Below are positions 49,554 to 58,758 of a DNA stretch of 64,000 nt, one piece after another; within the stretch, counting starts at the first letter, position 1, and the number at the start of each line of letters is the position of its first letter. The translations under genes were made by a program, and so were the position numbers. The stretch is from Mycolicibacterium sediminis (GTDB lineage: Bacteria > Actinomycetota > Actinomycetes > Mycobacteriales > Mycobacteriaceae): assembly GCF_010731735.1 (NCBI RefSeq), contig NZ_AP022588.1, positions 5,766,001 to 5,830,000 of the forward strand, given 5' to 3'. The notes below the pieces were generated by a model. That model saw only the letters and a list, made by a program, of their open reading frames with translations, was not told where the DNA came from and made no database searches.

Positions 49554-51647
49554 TCAGGCGACGATCGCCGGTGCCGGGTAGAGCACTCCCCCGTTGGCGG
49601 GAGGGAAGTTGGGCGCGGGCGGAGGCAGCAGCGGGAACAGGCGCGCCCCGGTGACACCGGTCAGGAATGCGACGATCTGCGCGGGGACGTTGGTCGCCAC
49701 GTAGAGGCCGTCGAGCAACACCTTCCCCGGGCCCGCCAGGAAGTCCGGCAGTCCGGCGTCGGCCCCGTAGACGTAGTACGGGATCGTCGTGAAGATCGTC
49801 CTGATGCCGAGCACCAGACTGGTCACCAGATCCGGCGACGTGTTCTCCGCGATGGCCTCTTCGAGCGCCTCGACCAAATTGGTTGGCAGGAAGCCGAATC
49901 CGAGCGTCTGCAGAGGCACGCCGTCGGAAGCCGCCCTCGGTGCACCGCCGAACAGGGTGAGGACGGTGGGCGTGGTGTCGACGATCTCGTACTGGCGGTT
50001 GACGTACCCGTCGCCGAACCCGGGGCCGTCCACGATGACGAATGTCTCCGTCTCGTCCGGGGATTGGAACCCGTGGCCGAAGCCGACCTGCGGCTGGTGC
50101 CCGTGGTCGGTGACCACCATGATGGTCCAGTCCTCGCCGGTCGCCTTCTCGCGCAGGGCGACCGCGTTCATGATCGCACCGAGGTTCTCGTCCATGTTGG
50201 TGATGGCGTCCTCGTACTCCTGCGACGCTCCGCCGTACATGTGCCCGTTCTCGTCGACGCCGACGAAGTAGCTGAACAGGAAGTTGGGTGCGTTCTGGCC
50301 GGCGATCGCGTCGATGGTCAGGTCGGCCACGTCGTCGTCGGTGGCCAGCCAGTTCGTGTCGCCCTCGACCTGGGCGACGAAGAGGTTGCGGTCGACCGGG
50401 AGCGCGCCCGCACCGGCGATGCCGTTGATGACGTCCCAGTTCGCGACCGCCATGGTCTGGATGTCGGAGTCGAGCGCCTCGAGTTGGTTGAAGACCGTCG
50501 GCCACGTGTCGTACGTCCACGGTGTGAAGACGTTGTTGACGACGCCGGTGCGCTCGCCCCAGGCGCCCGTCAGGATCGACGTCCAGGACGGGTTCGAGAT
50601 CGTGGTGTGTCCGACGATGCTCGACGGCCCGGTGGTGCTGGTGTTCATCAGCGCCAGGAAGTTCACGTTGTCGGGGTCGGCGAGGATCCTGCTCAGGTTC
50701 GTGCCGTCGACGCCGATCACGAGGACGTGCTGCTTGGTGGGGTCCACGGTCGCCGACGAGGTCGCCCGCTGACCGAACGCGGTACCGCCAGCCGGCGCGG
50801 CGGCGTCCCTGGCGCCCGTCACCCGGTCGAACTCGTTGCGCACCAGGGACAGCATCGCCGTCAGCATCGGCAGCTGGCCGGGGGCCTGACCACCCGACAT
50901 GGACCGTGGGTCCAGCAGCGCGGACACGAACTGCGTGACGACCGTGACCACGTCGTTCGCGGGCGCAGGCGTGGCCGCTGGGGTGGTGGCGGAGATCGGC
51001 GAGAACGCCGAGCGCTGACCGGACGCCTCCGGTGGCGCGACCCCGACGACGCGCGACGAGTTCTGGCTGCCGGACGTGCCGACTGGGTCGGCGGCGAGGG
51101 TGCGGGTACTCGGGGGCGGCTGCTGTGACGACGACTGCGGCGCAACGTCTTTCGGGCTACCGTCGAGACCCGATGTCACGGTTGTCCTGCTGCCGGATGC
51201 CCCGGCCGGACGGAGCGGCGCATCGGCGTCCTCGGCCACCGCGGCGGCGCGCGAGCCACCCGTCGACCGGCCCGACCAGGTGGACCGGACGCGGTCACTC
51301 GACGTGGTGGCACCCGCGAGGCCGGCGGTCGCGCCGGGTGCGGCCGACTCGGACCCCGACGTCAGACCCGACGACCTGGTGGTGGAGGACGTGGCGCCGG
51401 GTGACGCCGGGAGGCCGCCCGACGTCAGGCCCTGCGAAGCGGACTTGCTGGGCGCCCCGGACAGGCCGGGCGAACCGCCGGATGCGCCATTCGATCCCGC
51501 GGTCGACGCTCCGGTGGGCGACGAGGCACCCGGGGACGACGGGTCACCGGAGGGGTCGGCGGAGGCAACGCCGGTTGCCATGGCGACGCCGACCCCGAGG
51601 GTGACCGCCAGCGCTCCGACGCGGCCGATGTGCCTTGCGTACCCCAT
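49554..51647 (-). CDS. Secreted type I phosphodiesterase/nucleotide pyrophosphatase-like protein
   Basis: 697 residues. Signal peptide (cleavage near ASA-DPS), then about 200 residues of Ser/Gly/Pro/Thr-rich low complexity, then an alkaline-phosphatase-fold domain. Metal and nucleophile sites: IGVDGTN, GHTTISNPSWTS, VDENGHMYG and VVTDHGHQPQ. It probably cleaves phosphodiesters outside the cell; the target is unknown. The last 60 residues are Pro-rich. The N-terminal linker may span the cell wall. Confidence 0.83.
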   Translation of the reverse strand: MGYARHIGRVGALAVTLGVGVAMATGVASADPSGDPSSPGASSPTGASTAGSNGASGGSPGLSGAPSKSASQGLTSGGLPASPGATSSTTRSSGLTSGSESAAPGATAGLAGATTSSDRVRSTWSGRSTGGSRAAAVAEDADAPLRPAGASGSRTTVTSGLDGSPKDVAPQSSSQQPPPSTRTLAADPVGTSGSQNSSRVVGVAPPEASGQRSAFSPISATTPAATPAPANDVVTVVTQFVSALLDPRSMSGGQAPGQLPMLTAMLSLVRNEFDRVTGARDAAAPAGGTAFGQRATSSATVDPTKQHVLVIGVDGTNLSRILADPDNVNFLALMNTSTTGPSSIVGHTTISNPSWTSILTGAWGERTGVVNNVFTPWTYDTWPTVFNQLEALDSDIQTMAVANWDVINGIAGAGALPVDRNLFVAQVEGDTNWLATDDDVADLTIDAIAGQNAPNFLFSYFVGVDENGHMYGGASQEYEDAITNMDENLGAIMNAVALREKATGEDWTIMVVTDHGHQPQVGFGHGFQSPDETETFVIVDGPGFGDGYVNRQYEIVDTTPTVLTLFGGAPRAASDGVPLQTLGFGFLPTNLVEALEEAIAENTSPDLVTSLVLGIRTIFTTIPYYVYGADAGLPDFLAGPGKVLLDGLYVATNVPAQIVAFLTGVTGARLFPLLPPPAPNFPPANGGVLYPAPAIVA

Positions 51648-51742
51648 CAGATCCCCTTCGATCGTCCTCGACTATTGACCTCGTCGAAAATATCGGGGGC
51701 GACGCCGTTCTGGCGGGTTATCGGGGAAACGCGTCGCGGCGG

Positions 51743-52426
51743 TCAGCCGATGTCGAGCAGTTCCTCGTGGAACGCGCCGTAGCGGCGCCCCGGTTCGACG
51801 AGGTGCACCTCGAGGATCCAGTGGCACTGCCTGCCGCTGCGATCCTTCCGACGCATCGGACGCGTCGAGCCGGGGGCTATGTAGGAGTCGATCTCCTCGC
51901 CGCGGATCTTCTCGTGCGGGAACTCGCCGACGAGGTGCCCGGCGATCACCCCGCCGAACACCCAGCCGCGGTCCTCGGTGATCCGGGTGACGTGCTCGAA
52001 CAGTTCCTCACCGGTGATGTCGGGCTGCCGGGCGAAGTGGTCGCGGCCCGCATCCCAGATGACCGCGAGGTCGTCGCGGATCGCCAGCTTCGCGGGGTCG
52101 TCGCCGAGGACGAACGTGCGCCCGAAGTCGGCCTCCCACTCCTCGAAGATCGGTCCGAAGTCGAGGAAGAGGATGTCGTCGTCGGCGATCATGCGGTCCG
52201 GAGGGCTGTCCCGGGCGGTCTCCAGGGTGTTCTCTCCCGCGCGCACGATCCGCTTGTGCCAGTGCCGCGTCACCCCGAGGCTGGTGGCTGCCAGGTCCCT
52301 GATCTCGTCGGCGAGGGTGCGTTCGGTGATCCCCGACCGCACCAGGCCGAGCCGCTCGACGTCGTCGAACAGACGCGCGGCCTTGTCCTGCGCATCGAGC
52401 AGTCTGGCGATGCGCTCGTTCTCCAT
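51743..52426 (-). CDS. M24-family metallopeptidase-like protein
   Basis: 227 residues, pita-bread fold without the usual N-terminal domain. Metal ligands seem intact: Asp in LFLDFGPI, Asp in WEADFGRTF, His in IAGHLVGEF, Glu in WILEVHLVEP and the late Glu in AFHEELLDIG. An aminopeptidase or creatinase-like role is possible. I choose the ATG at 52426; a GTG lies directly before. It is divergent from the alpha/beta hydrolase. Confidence 0.8.
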   Translation of the reverse strand: MENERIARLLDAQDKAARLFDDVERLGLVRSGITERTLADEIRDLAATSLGVTRHWHKRIVRAGENTLETARDSPPDRMIADDDILFLDFGPIFEEWEADFGRTFVLGDDPAKLAIRDDLAVIWDAGRDHFARQPDITGEELFEHVTRITEDRGWVFGGVIAGHLVGEFPHEKIRGEEIDSYIAPGSTRPMRRKDRSGRQCHWILEVHLVEPGRRYGAFHEELLDIG

Positions 52427-52531
52427 CACGGGGGCGTCCACGGGGAAATTGAAACCCGTCCGCAGCGCCCGTGCAATGTGATTTCGGACCGGTCGTGCAG
52501 GCGCCTCAGCGGGCTGTGCTTGGGTGACGCC

Positions 52532-53431
52532 ATGACCCGCAGAGACGTCGCCTTCCCCTCCTCCGACGGCACCTGCGCCGGGTGGGTGTTCGATCCCGCC
52601 GGATCCGACGACGCGGCGGCCCGTCCGATCATCGTCCTCGGCCACGGGCTCGGTGGTGTGAAGGAGATGCGACTGGACGCCTTCGCGGAGCGTTTCGCCG
52701 CCGCGGGCTACCGGTGTCTGGCCTTCGACTACCGGCACTTCGGCGCGAGCACCGGGGAACCGCGGCAGCTGCTCGACATCGGGCGCCAACGGGACGACTG
52801 GGCGGCGGCCGTGGCCTACGCCAGAAGCCTGGACTCCGTCGACGCCGATCGCGTGGTGCTGTGGGGATCGTCGTTCGGCGGCGGCCTGGTGATCGACGCG
52901 GCCGCCCGGGACTCCCGCATCGCGGCGGTCATCTCGCAGTGCCCGTTCACCGACGGCATCGCCTCGGCGCGGGCGACCGATCTGCGGTCGACCGTGAAGG
53001 TGGTGGCGCGTGCCGTCCGCGACGTCGCGGGCTCCCTGGTGGGCAGGCCGCCGGTCATGGTCGACCTCGCAGGCCCGCCAGGGTCGGCCGCGTTGATGAC
53101 CGCGCCGGACTGCGAGCCGGGGTACCGCGCCGTCGCCGAGCACGCGCCCGCGTTCCGCAACGAGGTCGCGGCGCGATTCGGGCTGGCGATCGCCCGGTAC
53201 CTCCCCGGTCGCCGGGTGCGGAAACTGCGCTGCCCCATCATGTTCGGCATCTGCGTCACCGACACCGTCGCTCCCGCCGCAGCCACGCGCCGGCACGCGA
53301 AGACGGCGGCGCGGGCCGAGATCAGCGAGTTCCCCTGCGGGCACTTCGACGTCTATCTCGGTGCGCCGTTCGAACGGGCCGTCACCGACTACGTCGACTT
53401 CCTGCGACGGCACGTCCCGCCCGACGCGTGA
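52532..53431 (+). CDS. Alpha/beta hydrolase
   Basis: 299 residues, hydrolase fold with HGLGG oxyanion region, nucleophile elbow WGSSFGGG, acid in ICVTDTVAP and His in PCGHFDVY. Resembles dienelactone hydrolase/peptidase S15-like proteins. The substrate is not known. The ATG at 52532 lacks a strong ribosome-binding site. It converges with the cutinase gene (13 bases between). Confidence 0.83.
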   Translation: MTRRDVAFPSSDGTCAGWVFDPAGSDDAAARPIIVLGHGLGGVKEMRLDAFAERFAAAGYRCLAFDYRHFGASTGEPRQLLDIGRQRDDWAAAVAYARSLDSVDADRVVLWGSSFGGGLVIDAAARDSRIAAVISQCPFTDGIASARATDLRSTVKVVARAVRDVAGSLVGRPPVMVDLAGPPGSAALMTAPDCEPGYRAVAEHAPAFRNEVAARFGLAIARYLPGRRVRKLRCPIMFGICVTDTVAPAAATRRHAKTAARAEISEFPCGHFDVYLGAPFERAVTDYVDFLRRHVPPDA

Positions 53432-53444
53432 CCGGCCTCCTCGG

Positions 53445-54131
53445 TCAGACCCGGGCAGCGGCGAACGATGCCGCCTGAGCGACCATCCCGTTCGCCGGAT
53501 AGGCATTGTGGGCGGCGAAGTCGATCCCGCCGGAGCAGATCGGGTCGTTGATGGCGCACTGGTCGATCGTCTTCGACAGGAACGCCGAGCCCACCGGCAC
53601 CACCGGCTGACCGATCAGCGACAGGAAGCGCGCGTTCGGCTTGCCGAAGAGGGCGACGGCGTCGACCCGGCCGGCGACCTCCGGTGACAAGGGTGTCGTG
53701 GTTCCGTAGGCGAACGAATTGGGCGGCACCGCAGCGGCATCGGCGGTGACGAGCTGTGCGACGGCGGCACCCTGGGAGAACCCGCCGAGCACGATGCTGG
53801 TGTCCGGGCACTGCGCGGCGACCTGGTTGATGTGGTTGGTCGCGTCGTTGACGCCGATCACGGCGGTGGGCCAGTCGTCGGTCGCGGGGTAAACGACCGG
53901 GTACAGGTTCACGGACTTGCCCCCGACCTGGCCGCGCAGCGAGTCCGCGAAGTCCTGGCCGACGAACCCGGGGCCAGGCGCCTCGGTGGTACCGCGGGCG
54001 AAGACCACCTCGACGTCGGAGCAGGTGGCGGCGGCGGCGGCGGTCGGCAGCGCTGCGGGCAGGAGGACCGAGGCCAGCACAGCCGCGCCGGCCGCTGCGA
54101 CGAGCGAACGAATGTTAGTACGGCGAATCAT
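53445..54131 (-). CDS. Secreted cutinase-like esterase (Culp family)
   Basis: 228 residues. Signal peptide (about 1-35), catalytic Ser119 in GGFSQGA, Asp196 and His208 in DFAAHNAY, and four cysteines (37, 108, 192, 199) for the two conserved disulfides. Mycobacterial members are lipases or esterases acting on cell-wall or host lipids. ATG start; no ribosome-binding site of note. Confidence 0.92.
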   Translation of the reverse strand: MIRRTNIRSLVAAAGAAVLASVLLPAALPTAAAAATCSDVEVVFARGTTEAPGPGFVGQDFADSLRGQVGGKSVNLYPVVYPATDDWPTAVIGVNDATNHINQVAAQCPDTSIVLGGFSQGAAVAQLVTADAAAVPPNSFAYGTTTPLSPEVAGRVDAVALFGKPNARFLSLIGQPVVPVGSAFLSKTIDQCAINDPICSGGIDFAAHNAYPANGMVAQAASFAAARV

Positions 54132-54189
54132 CGTTCCATGGTGGCACAGCGCGTTGCCGATCCGTTTCGCTCCGTCCTGACCAGTGGGT

Positions 54190-57100
54190 TCACCCGGCGA
54201 GGTGGCCCCAGTCGGTCGCCAGGACCGACCACGGCCCCACCGCGGCGACTCCGCCGTCGACGAGCACCACCACCCGGTCGGCCTGGGCGAGTGCCGCGCG
54301 CTTCGAGCTGGCGCCGAGCACGGTCGTGCCGCGGGTACGCAGCCCCGCCCACAGCTCGACCTCCGTGGCGGCGTCGAGCGCGCTGGAGACGTCGTCGGCG
54401 AGCAACAGCTCGGGTTCGACCGCGAGCGCCCTCGCCAGCGCCAGGCGCTGAATCTGCCCGCCGGACAGTCGGACTCCCCGGTGCCCGACCAACGCGTCCA
54501 CCCCGCCGGCCGCCGCGACGTCCGGCGCGAGACGGGCGTCCGCGATGGCGTGGTCGATTCGGCGGTCGTGATCGAGGCGCACGTTGTCGGCGAACGACCC
54601 GGAGAGCACGCGCGGCACCTGCGCGACGTGGCTGACCCGACCGGGCCGGAGGAACGTCTGCGGGTCGGTGACCTCCACGCCGTTCCACCGGATCGTGCCG
54701 GTGTGGGCGACGAGGCCGCAGAGCACCGACAGCAGGCTCGACTTGCCCGACCCCACCTGCCCGAGCAGCAGGACCAGTTCGCCCGCCTCCACGGATAGGT
54801 CGACGCCGGTCACCCCCCGGGTGCCGTCGTCGTGCACCGCCGCGACGTCGCGAAGATCGAGGCGACGCAACGGTGTTCGATCCGCCGGCGCGGGGCGGGG
54901 TGCGGTACCGGCCACCACGTCCACGCCCGGTGGTACGTCCATCAGGTCGCCGCCACCGGCGAACCGACTGGTGGCGAGCTGCCAGGCGCGGGTGCCCGGC
55001 GCGGTGGTGACCACGGCGCCGGCGACGCTGCCGAAGTAGTCGAAGCCCGCGACCGCACCCGACACCAGCAGTGCCACGGCCAGATCCCAGCCTCCGAGGA
55101 GGTAGACGACCCACGTGGCGACCACGCCGAGTTGCACCATCACCACCGGAACGCCGAACAGGATGGACTCGACGCGGTGTTCGCGTACCGCGGCGCCGAC
55201 GCGGCCGGCGTCGACGCGGTCGAGGTGCGCGTGCACGTCGTCGGTGGCGGCGGCGAGCTTGACGGTGCGCGCGCACTCGAGCACCGACACCAGGGAGCGG
55301 CCGAAGTCGGCCCGGGTGGCGGACGCCGCCGCCGCCGAACGGCCCGCGATCGGGCGGCCCGCCACCGAGGTCACCGCGGCCGCGACCATGACCGCCAGCA
55401 GGATCGCGCCCGCGATCGCCGTGCCGCCGAGGAACGACGCGATGACCACGATGACCAAACCGCTGACCACGTCGTTGCAGCGGTCGGCGTACCGCAGGAA
55501 CCGGTCGGCGTCGAGGACACGGGACACCACCTCACCCGGCGGTGTCCGGGCCAGCCGGTGCTGCCGGGTCTGCGCGTCCAGCACGCTCATCCGGATGCGC
55601 AGCACGCACGCGGACCACCACGGCAGGAACCGGCGGAGCGCGACCGTCAGCACGAAGGGTTCGGCCACGATGCTCGCGACGACGGCCACGGTCAGCGCCA
55701 CCGGGGTGTCACCGTCGCGCAGGCCCTGGACGAGCGTCCCCCAGAGGAATCCGCTGATCGCACCCGTCGCACCGAGCAGACCGGTCACCATGAACAGCGC
55801 GGAGCCGAGGAGTCCCCACGACGGATACGTCCGGACCAGGTGCAGGATGCCGCGGGTCAGGCTCGGTCCGCCGTCGACGTCGGGCGGTTCGGGTGCCGGT
55901 CCCTGACGCCGCACCCCGCCGATCGCGGTGTCCTCGACGGCCGCGGCGGTCACCTCGTCCTCACCCCGGGCGTCGAGCAGGCGGCGGAATGGGCCGGGAC
56001 GGCTCGCGAGCTCGACGTGCGTGCCCTGGTCGGCGATGCGCCCCGCGTCGAGCACGGCCACCCGTTCCGCTCGGGTCACCGTCGAAAGGCGGTGTGCGAT
56101 CAGGATTCCGGTGCGCCCGCTGAGCAGGCGGTCGGCGGCACGGACGACGCGAGCCTCGGTGAGTGGATCCATGCGCGCCGTGGCCTCGTCCAGCACGACG
56201 ACGCGGACGTCGCGCACCAGCAGGCGAGCGAAGGCGACCAGCTGCTCCTCCCCCGCCGACAGCGTCGTTCCGCCGGGGCCGAGGAGCGTGTCGATGCCGT
56301 CGGGCAGGCCGTCGACCCAGTCCGTCAGGTCGAGTTCGGCGACCGCGGCCCGGACGCGCTCGCGGGGGAGGTCGGCGAACAGCGCGACGTTCTCGGCCAG
56401 CGTGCCGGCGAGGATCTCGGTGCGCTGCGTGACCACTCCGACCGACGACCGGAGGTGCCGCAGGTCGACGTCGAGGACGTCGACGCCGCCGATGAACACC
56501 GATCCGCGTTCGGGTTCGACGGCCCGCGAGACGAGCGACGCGAGCGTCGACTTGCCCGATCCGGTACGGCCGACCAGCGCGCACGTACTGCCCGCGGTGA
56601 CCCGCAGCGAGACGCCGTCGAGGGCGAAGGTCCCGTCGGCGTACGCGAAGTGCAGATCGTCGAACTCGAGGTCGGCGTCCCCGGCCGGAAGGGCCTGCCC
56701 GCCGGTCGGCTCGGACTCGCTGGCCAGCAGCTGCCGGAGCCTGATCACGGCACCCATGCCGGCCTGCAGCTCGGGCAATTGTCGTGCGAGCTGGGCGATC
56801 TCGTTGACGAGGGTGGCACTGACCAGGAAGAGGGTGATGAGCTGGGCGACGTCGAGGCCGCCGCCGGTCACGAGCGCCACCCCGCTGACGACGACGCCGG
56901 CCAGCAGGCCGTGCAGCAGCACGCCGGCGCGCAGCGTGATCCGCGACTCCACGGCGACGACGGCGAGGAACTTGCGTTGCACCGTGCCCGACAACTCGGC
57001 GCACCGGCGCAGGACGTAGGGCTGGCCGAGGCTGGTCCGAAGGTCGTCGCGCGCGGCGATGGACTCCTCCAGCGCCGCGGCGTGATCGGTCCAGGCGATC

Positions 57101-57687
57101 TCCTCGGCGACCTTGCGTTCGTTGAGTAGCCGCAGGAGCGATCGGATCGACAGATAGGTGAGCGGTCCGACGACCGGAAAGATGATCCAGGCCGGCCACC
57201 ACGTCAGACCGGCGACGATCCACATCGGCAGGGTGGAGAAGACGGTGCGCATGGCGTCCCACAGCTGCGAGCGCACCAGCGATCCGACCTCGTGGGTGTC
57301 GTCGTCGACGCGGTCGAGCACCTCGCCGACGGCCTGTTCGGACAGTCGGTACAGCGGTTGGCTCAGCGCGGCGTCCAACAGGTCACCGCGCAGTCGGCCC
57401 TCCGCGCGGTCGGAGATCGCGGCCCACACGGTGCGGCCGAGCGTGTCGAGCAGCGCGTAGCCCAGCAGGCACCCGGCGAGGACGGCGATGGTGGCCCAGC
57501 CCGGGCTGGTGGCGACGCGACCGATCACGACGGTGCCGATCGACTGCAGGACCGCGGCGATCATCATGGCGATCAGTGCGACGGACGTCCCCGGCCGCCG
57601 CAGCCGTCGCCAGTCGACCGTGCGATCGAGGTCGGAGCCGCGACCCGGGGGCATGCGCGACACCGTCCGTTCCCTCGTCGTGGTCAT
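54190..57687 (-). CDS. Fused ABC exporter, two TMD-NBD halves (Rv0194-like)
   Basis: 1165 residues: first membrane domain (about 35-310), first ATPase (Walker A VGRTGSGKST near 375, signature LSAGEEQL near 475), second membrane domain (about 625-900), second ATPase (LGQVGSGKSS near 975, LSGGQIQR near 1075). The first signature deviates from LSGGQ. The layout and length resemble the multidrug exporter Rv0194. A full transporter in one chain does not need a partner. ATG start with no visible site. Confidence 0.88.
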   Translation of the reverse strand: MTTTRERTVSRMPPGRGSDLDRTVDWRRLRRPGTSVALIAMMIAAVLQSIGTVVIGRVATSPGWATIAVLAGCLLGYALLDTLGRTVWAAISDRAEGRLRGDLLDAALSQPLYRLSEQAVGEVLDRVDDDTHEVGSLVRSQLWDAMRTVFSTLPMWIVAGLTWWPAWIIFPVVGPLTYLSIRSLLRLLNERKVAEEIAWTDHAAALEESIAARDDLRTSLGQPYVLRRCAELSGTVQRKFLAVVAVESRITLRAGVLLHGLLAGVVVSGVALVTGGGLDVAQLITLFLVSATLVNEIAQLARQLPELQAGMGAVIRLRQLLASESEPTGGQALPAGDADLEFDDLHFAYADGTFALDGVSLRVTAGSTCALVGRTGSGKSTLASLVSRAVEPERGSVFIGGVDVLDVDLRHLRSSVGVVTQRTEILAGTLAENVALFADLPRERVRAAVAELDLTDWVDGLPDGIDTLLGPGGTTLSAGEEQLVAFARLLVRDVRVVVLDEATARMDPLTEARVVRAADRLLSGRTGILIAHRLSTVTRAERVAVLDAGRIADQGTHVELASRPGPFRRLLDARGEDEVTAAAVEDTAIGGVRRQGPAPEPPDVDGGPSLTRGILHLVRTYPSWGLLGSALFMVTGLLGATGAISGFLWGTLVQGLRDGDTPVALTVAVVASIVAEPFVLTVALRRFLPWWSACVLRIRMSVLDAQTRQHRLARTPPGEVVSRVLDADRFLRYADRCNDVVSGLVIVVIASFLGGTAIAGAILLAVMVAAAVTSVAGRPIAGRSAAAASATRADFGRSLVSVLECARTVKLAAATDDVHAHLDRVDAGRVGAAVREHRVESILFGVPVVMVQLGVVATWVVYLLGGWDLAVALLVSGAVAGFDYFGSVAGAVVTTAPGTRAWQLATSRFAGGGDLMDVPPGVDVVAGTAPRPAPADRTPLRRLDLRDVAAVHDDGTRGVTGVDLSVEAGELVLLLGQVGSGKSSLLSVLCGLVAHTGTIRWNGVEVTDPQTFLRPGRVSHVAQVPRVLSGSFADNVRLDHDRRIDHAIADARLAPDVAAAGGVDALVGHRGVRLSGGQIQRLALARALAVEPELLLADDVSSALDAATEVELWAGLRTRGTTVLGASSKRAALAQADRVVVLVDGGVAAVGPWSVLATDWGHLAG

Positions 57688-57754
57688 CGGCGAGCACGCT
57701 ACGCATTCGGAGCCCCCGCGTGCATCCCCATTACCCGCCGCCTTCGGGTTCTGA

Positions 57755-57813
57755 CCGAACCGGAGAGTCGCGTCGCTGCAGCGCGCGCTCGGCGACGTGA
57801 CTCTCCAGTTCGG
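57755..57813. repeat. Hairpin family B, copy 2 (inverted)
   Basis: 21-bp inverted repeat with one C-A mismatch and one G-U pair, loop 17 bases as in copy 1. Its right arm, reverse-complemented, is identical to 21 bases of the left arm of copy 1 at 14993, so it lies in opposite orientation. Confidence 0.82.
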
Positions 57814-57825
57814 CGCGTGCTCGGA

Positions 57826-58242
57826 TCACCCGGGTTTGCTCAACCGGCACAGTCGCCGCACGGAAGTCAGCCCGTCAGGGGTGCCCGGCCAGTGCCGTGT
57901 GAGCGCGGCCGGTCCTGCCTTCTTCGTGACCGATCGCAAGACCAGCGCGACGACGACCGCATCGTCGGCATAGCCGAGTACCGGGATGAAGTCTGGAATC
58001 AGATCGATCGGCAGCGCGAGGTAACCCAGTAGCAGTGCCAGCCGGACGCGCACGCCGCGCGGGAGGTCCGGATCCAAGGCCAGCCGCCGCACGAGCCGTA
58101 TGACGTCCGGCAACAGTCGCATCGCGTCGCGAATCCCCGTCGCGTCCGGTTTGGCACACCACAGCACGACGACCAGGGGAAGCCACACCAGTGCGAGGCC
58201 GCCGAGGATGCCGACCGGAATCAGCCACCAGTGCGACCACAC
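57826..58242 (-). CDS. DUF1232 (YkvA-like) membrane protein
   Basis: 138 residues from the GTG at 58242: one membrane helix (WLIPVGILGGLALVWLPLVVV, split at the Pro) and a DUF1232 domain with GYLALPIDLIPDFIP and LGYADDAVVVALVLR. Function unknown. The frame is open further up to 58311, but TAGGCT lies close before this GTG, as in leaderless genes. It is followed by hairpin B2. Confidence 0.75.
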   Translation of the reverse strand: MWSHWWLIPVGILGGLALVWLPLVVVLWCAKPDATGIRDAMRLLPDVIRLVRRLALDPDLPRGVRVRLALLLGYLALPIDLIPDFIPVLGYADDAVVVALVLRSVTKKAGPAALTRHWPGTPDGLTSVRRLCRLSKPG

Positions 58243-58348
58243 GTCGTGCAGCCTAGGACCCCTCCACCGTTCGGAGTCGCCTCCGTCGGGCCCGCGCGGC
58301 TCCGGGCCCACGGTCTGCGAGGCGCGAGGCGCTCACATTGCCTACCTA

Positions 58349-58379
58349 GGGGTGTACTGGTGCACCCCATCGGGGTGGT
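58349..58379. promoter_or_regulatory. Alternating GGGGTG/CACCCC dyads
   Basis: GGGGTG, CACCCC and GGGGTG occur in a row, so the middle block can pair with either neighbour. The first dyad extends to 9-bp arms with a G-U pair. It lies 85-115 bases upstream of the DUF6131 gene and between divergent genes. Confidence 0.4.
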
Positions 58380-58463
58380 CGACTGGTCAGACGCCGAGCA
58401 CGCGCTCGACAGACGTCGCACCGGTCTCACGTTGAACGAGGCCACATCTCGAAAGGCAAAGCC

Positions 58464-58619
58464 ATGATCGTCCTCGGAATCATCCTGCTCCTGGCAGGTT
58501 TCCTCCTCAAGATCTCCATCCTGTGGACCATCGGGATCATCCTCGTCGTCGTCGGGTTGATCCTGACGGTGCTGGGTTCGATGGGGCGCGCGGTGGGAGG
58601 CCGGCGAACCTACTACTGA
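58464..58619 (+). CDS. DUF6131-like tiny membrane protein
   Basis: 51 residues: two membrane segments (MIVLGIILLLAGFLLKI and WTIGIILVVVGLILTVLG), then GRAVGGRRTYY. This matches the small mycobacterial DUF6131 family, whose function is not known. AAAGG lies before the ATG. No -10/-35 pair stands out apart from the GGGGTG dyads upstream. Confidence 0.78.
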   Translation: MIVLGIILLLAGFLLKISILWTIGIILVVVGLILTVLGSMGRAVGGRRTYY

Positions 58620-58703
58620 TCGGCCTCCATCGGGCTCATCGCACCGGACTGCCGTCAGCGCAACGCGTTTCGGGTGTTCTTGAGTCGTTCCAAACTAATT
58701 GAC

Positions 58704-58728
58704 GTTTGCGTCGAAAGCTCACCGGGTA
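58704..58728 (+). promoter_or_regulatory. SigF-type promoter of the 58759 operon
   Basis: GTTT (58704-58707), 16 bases, GGGTA (58724-58728), about 30 bases before the ATG; AGGAGGT follows as ribosome-binding site. Confidence 0.65.
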
Positions 58729-58758
58729 GCCGTTGAGCCGCATAGGAGGTAAGTCGAA

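Noticed and set aside
57700..57750. SigF-type promoter before the ABC exporter
   Set aside because: GGGTAA is present but the nearest GGTT is about 22 bases away, outside the allowed spacing.
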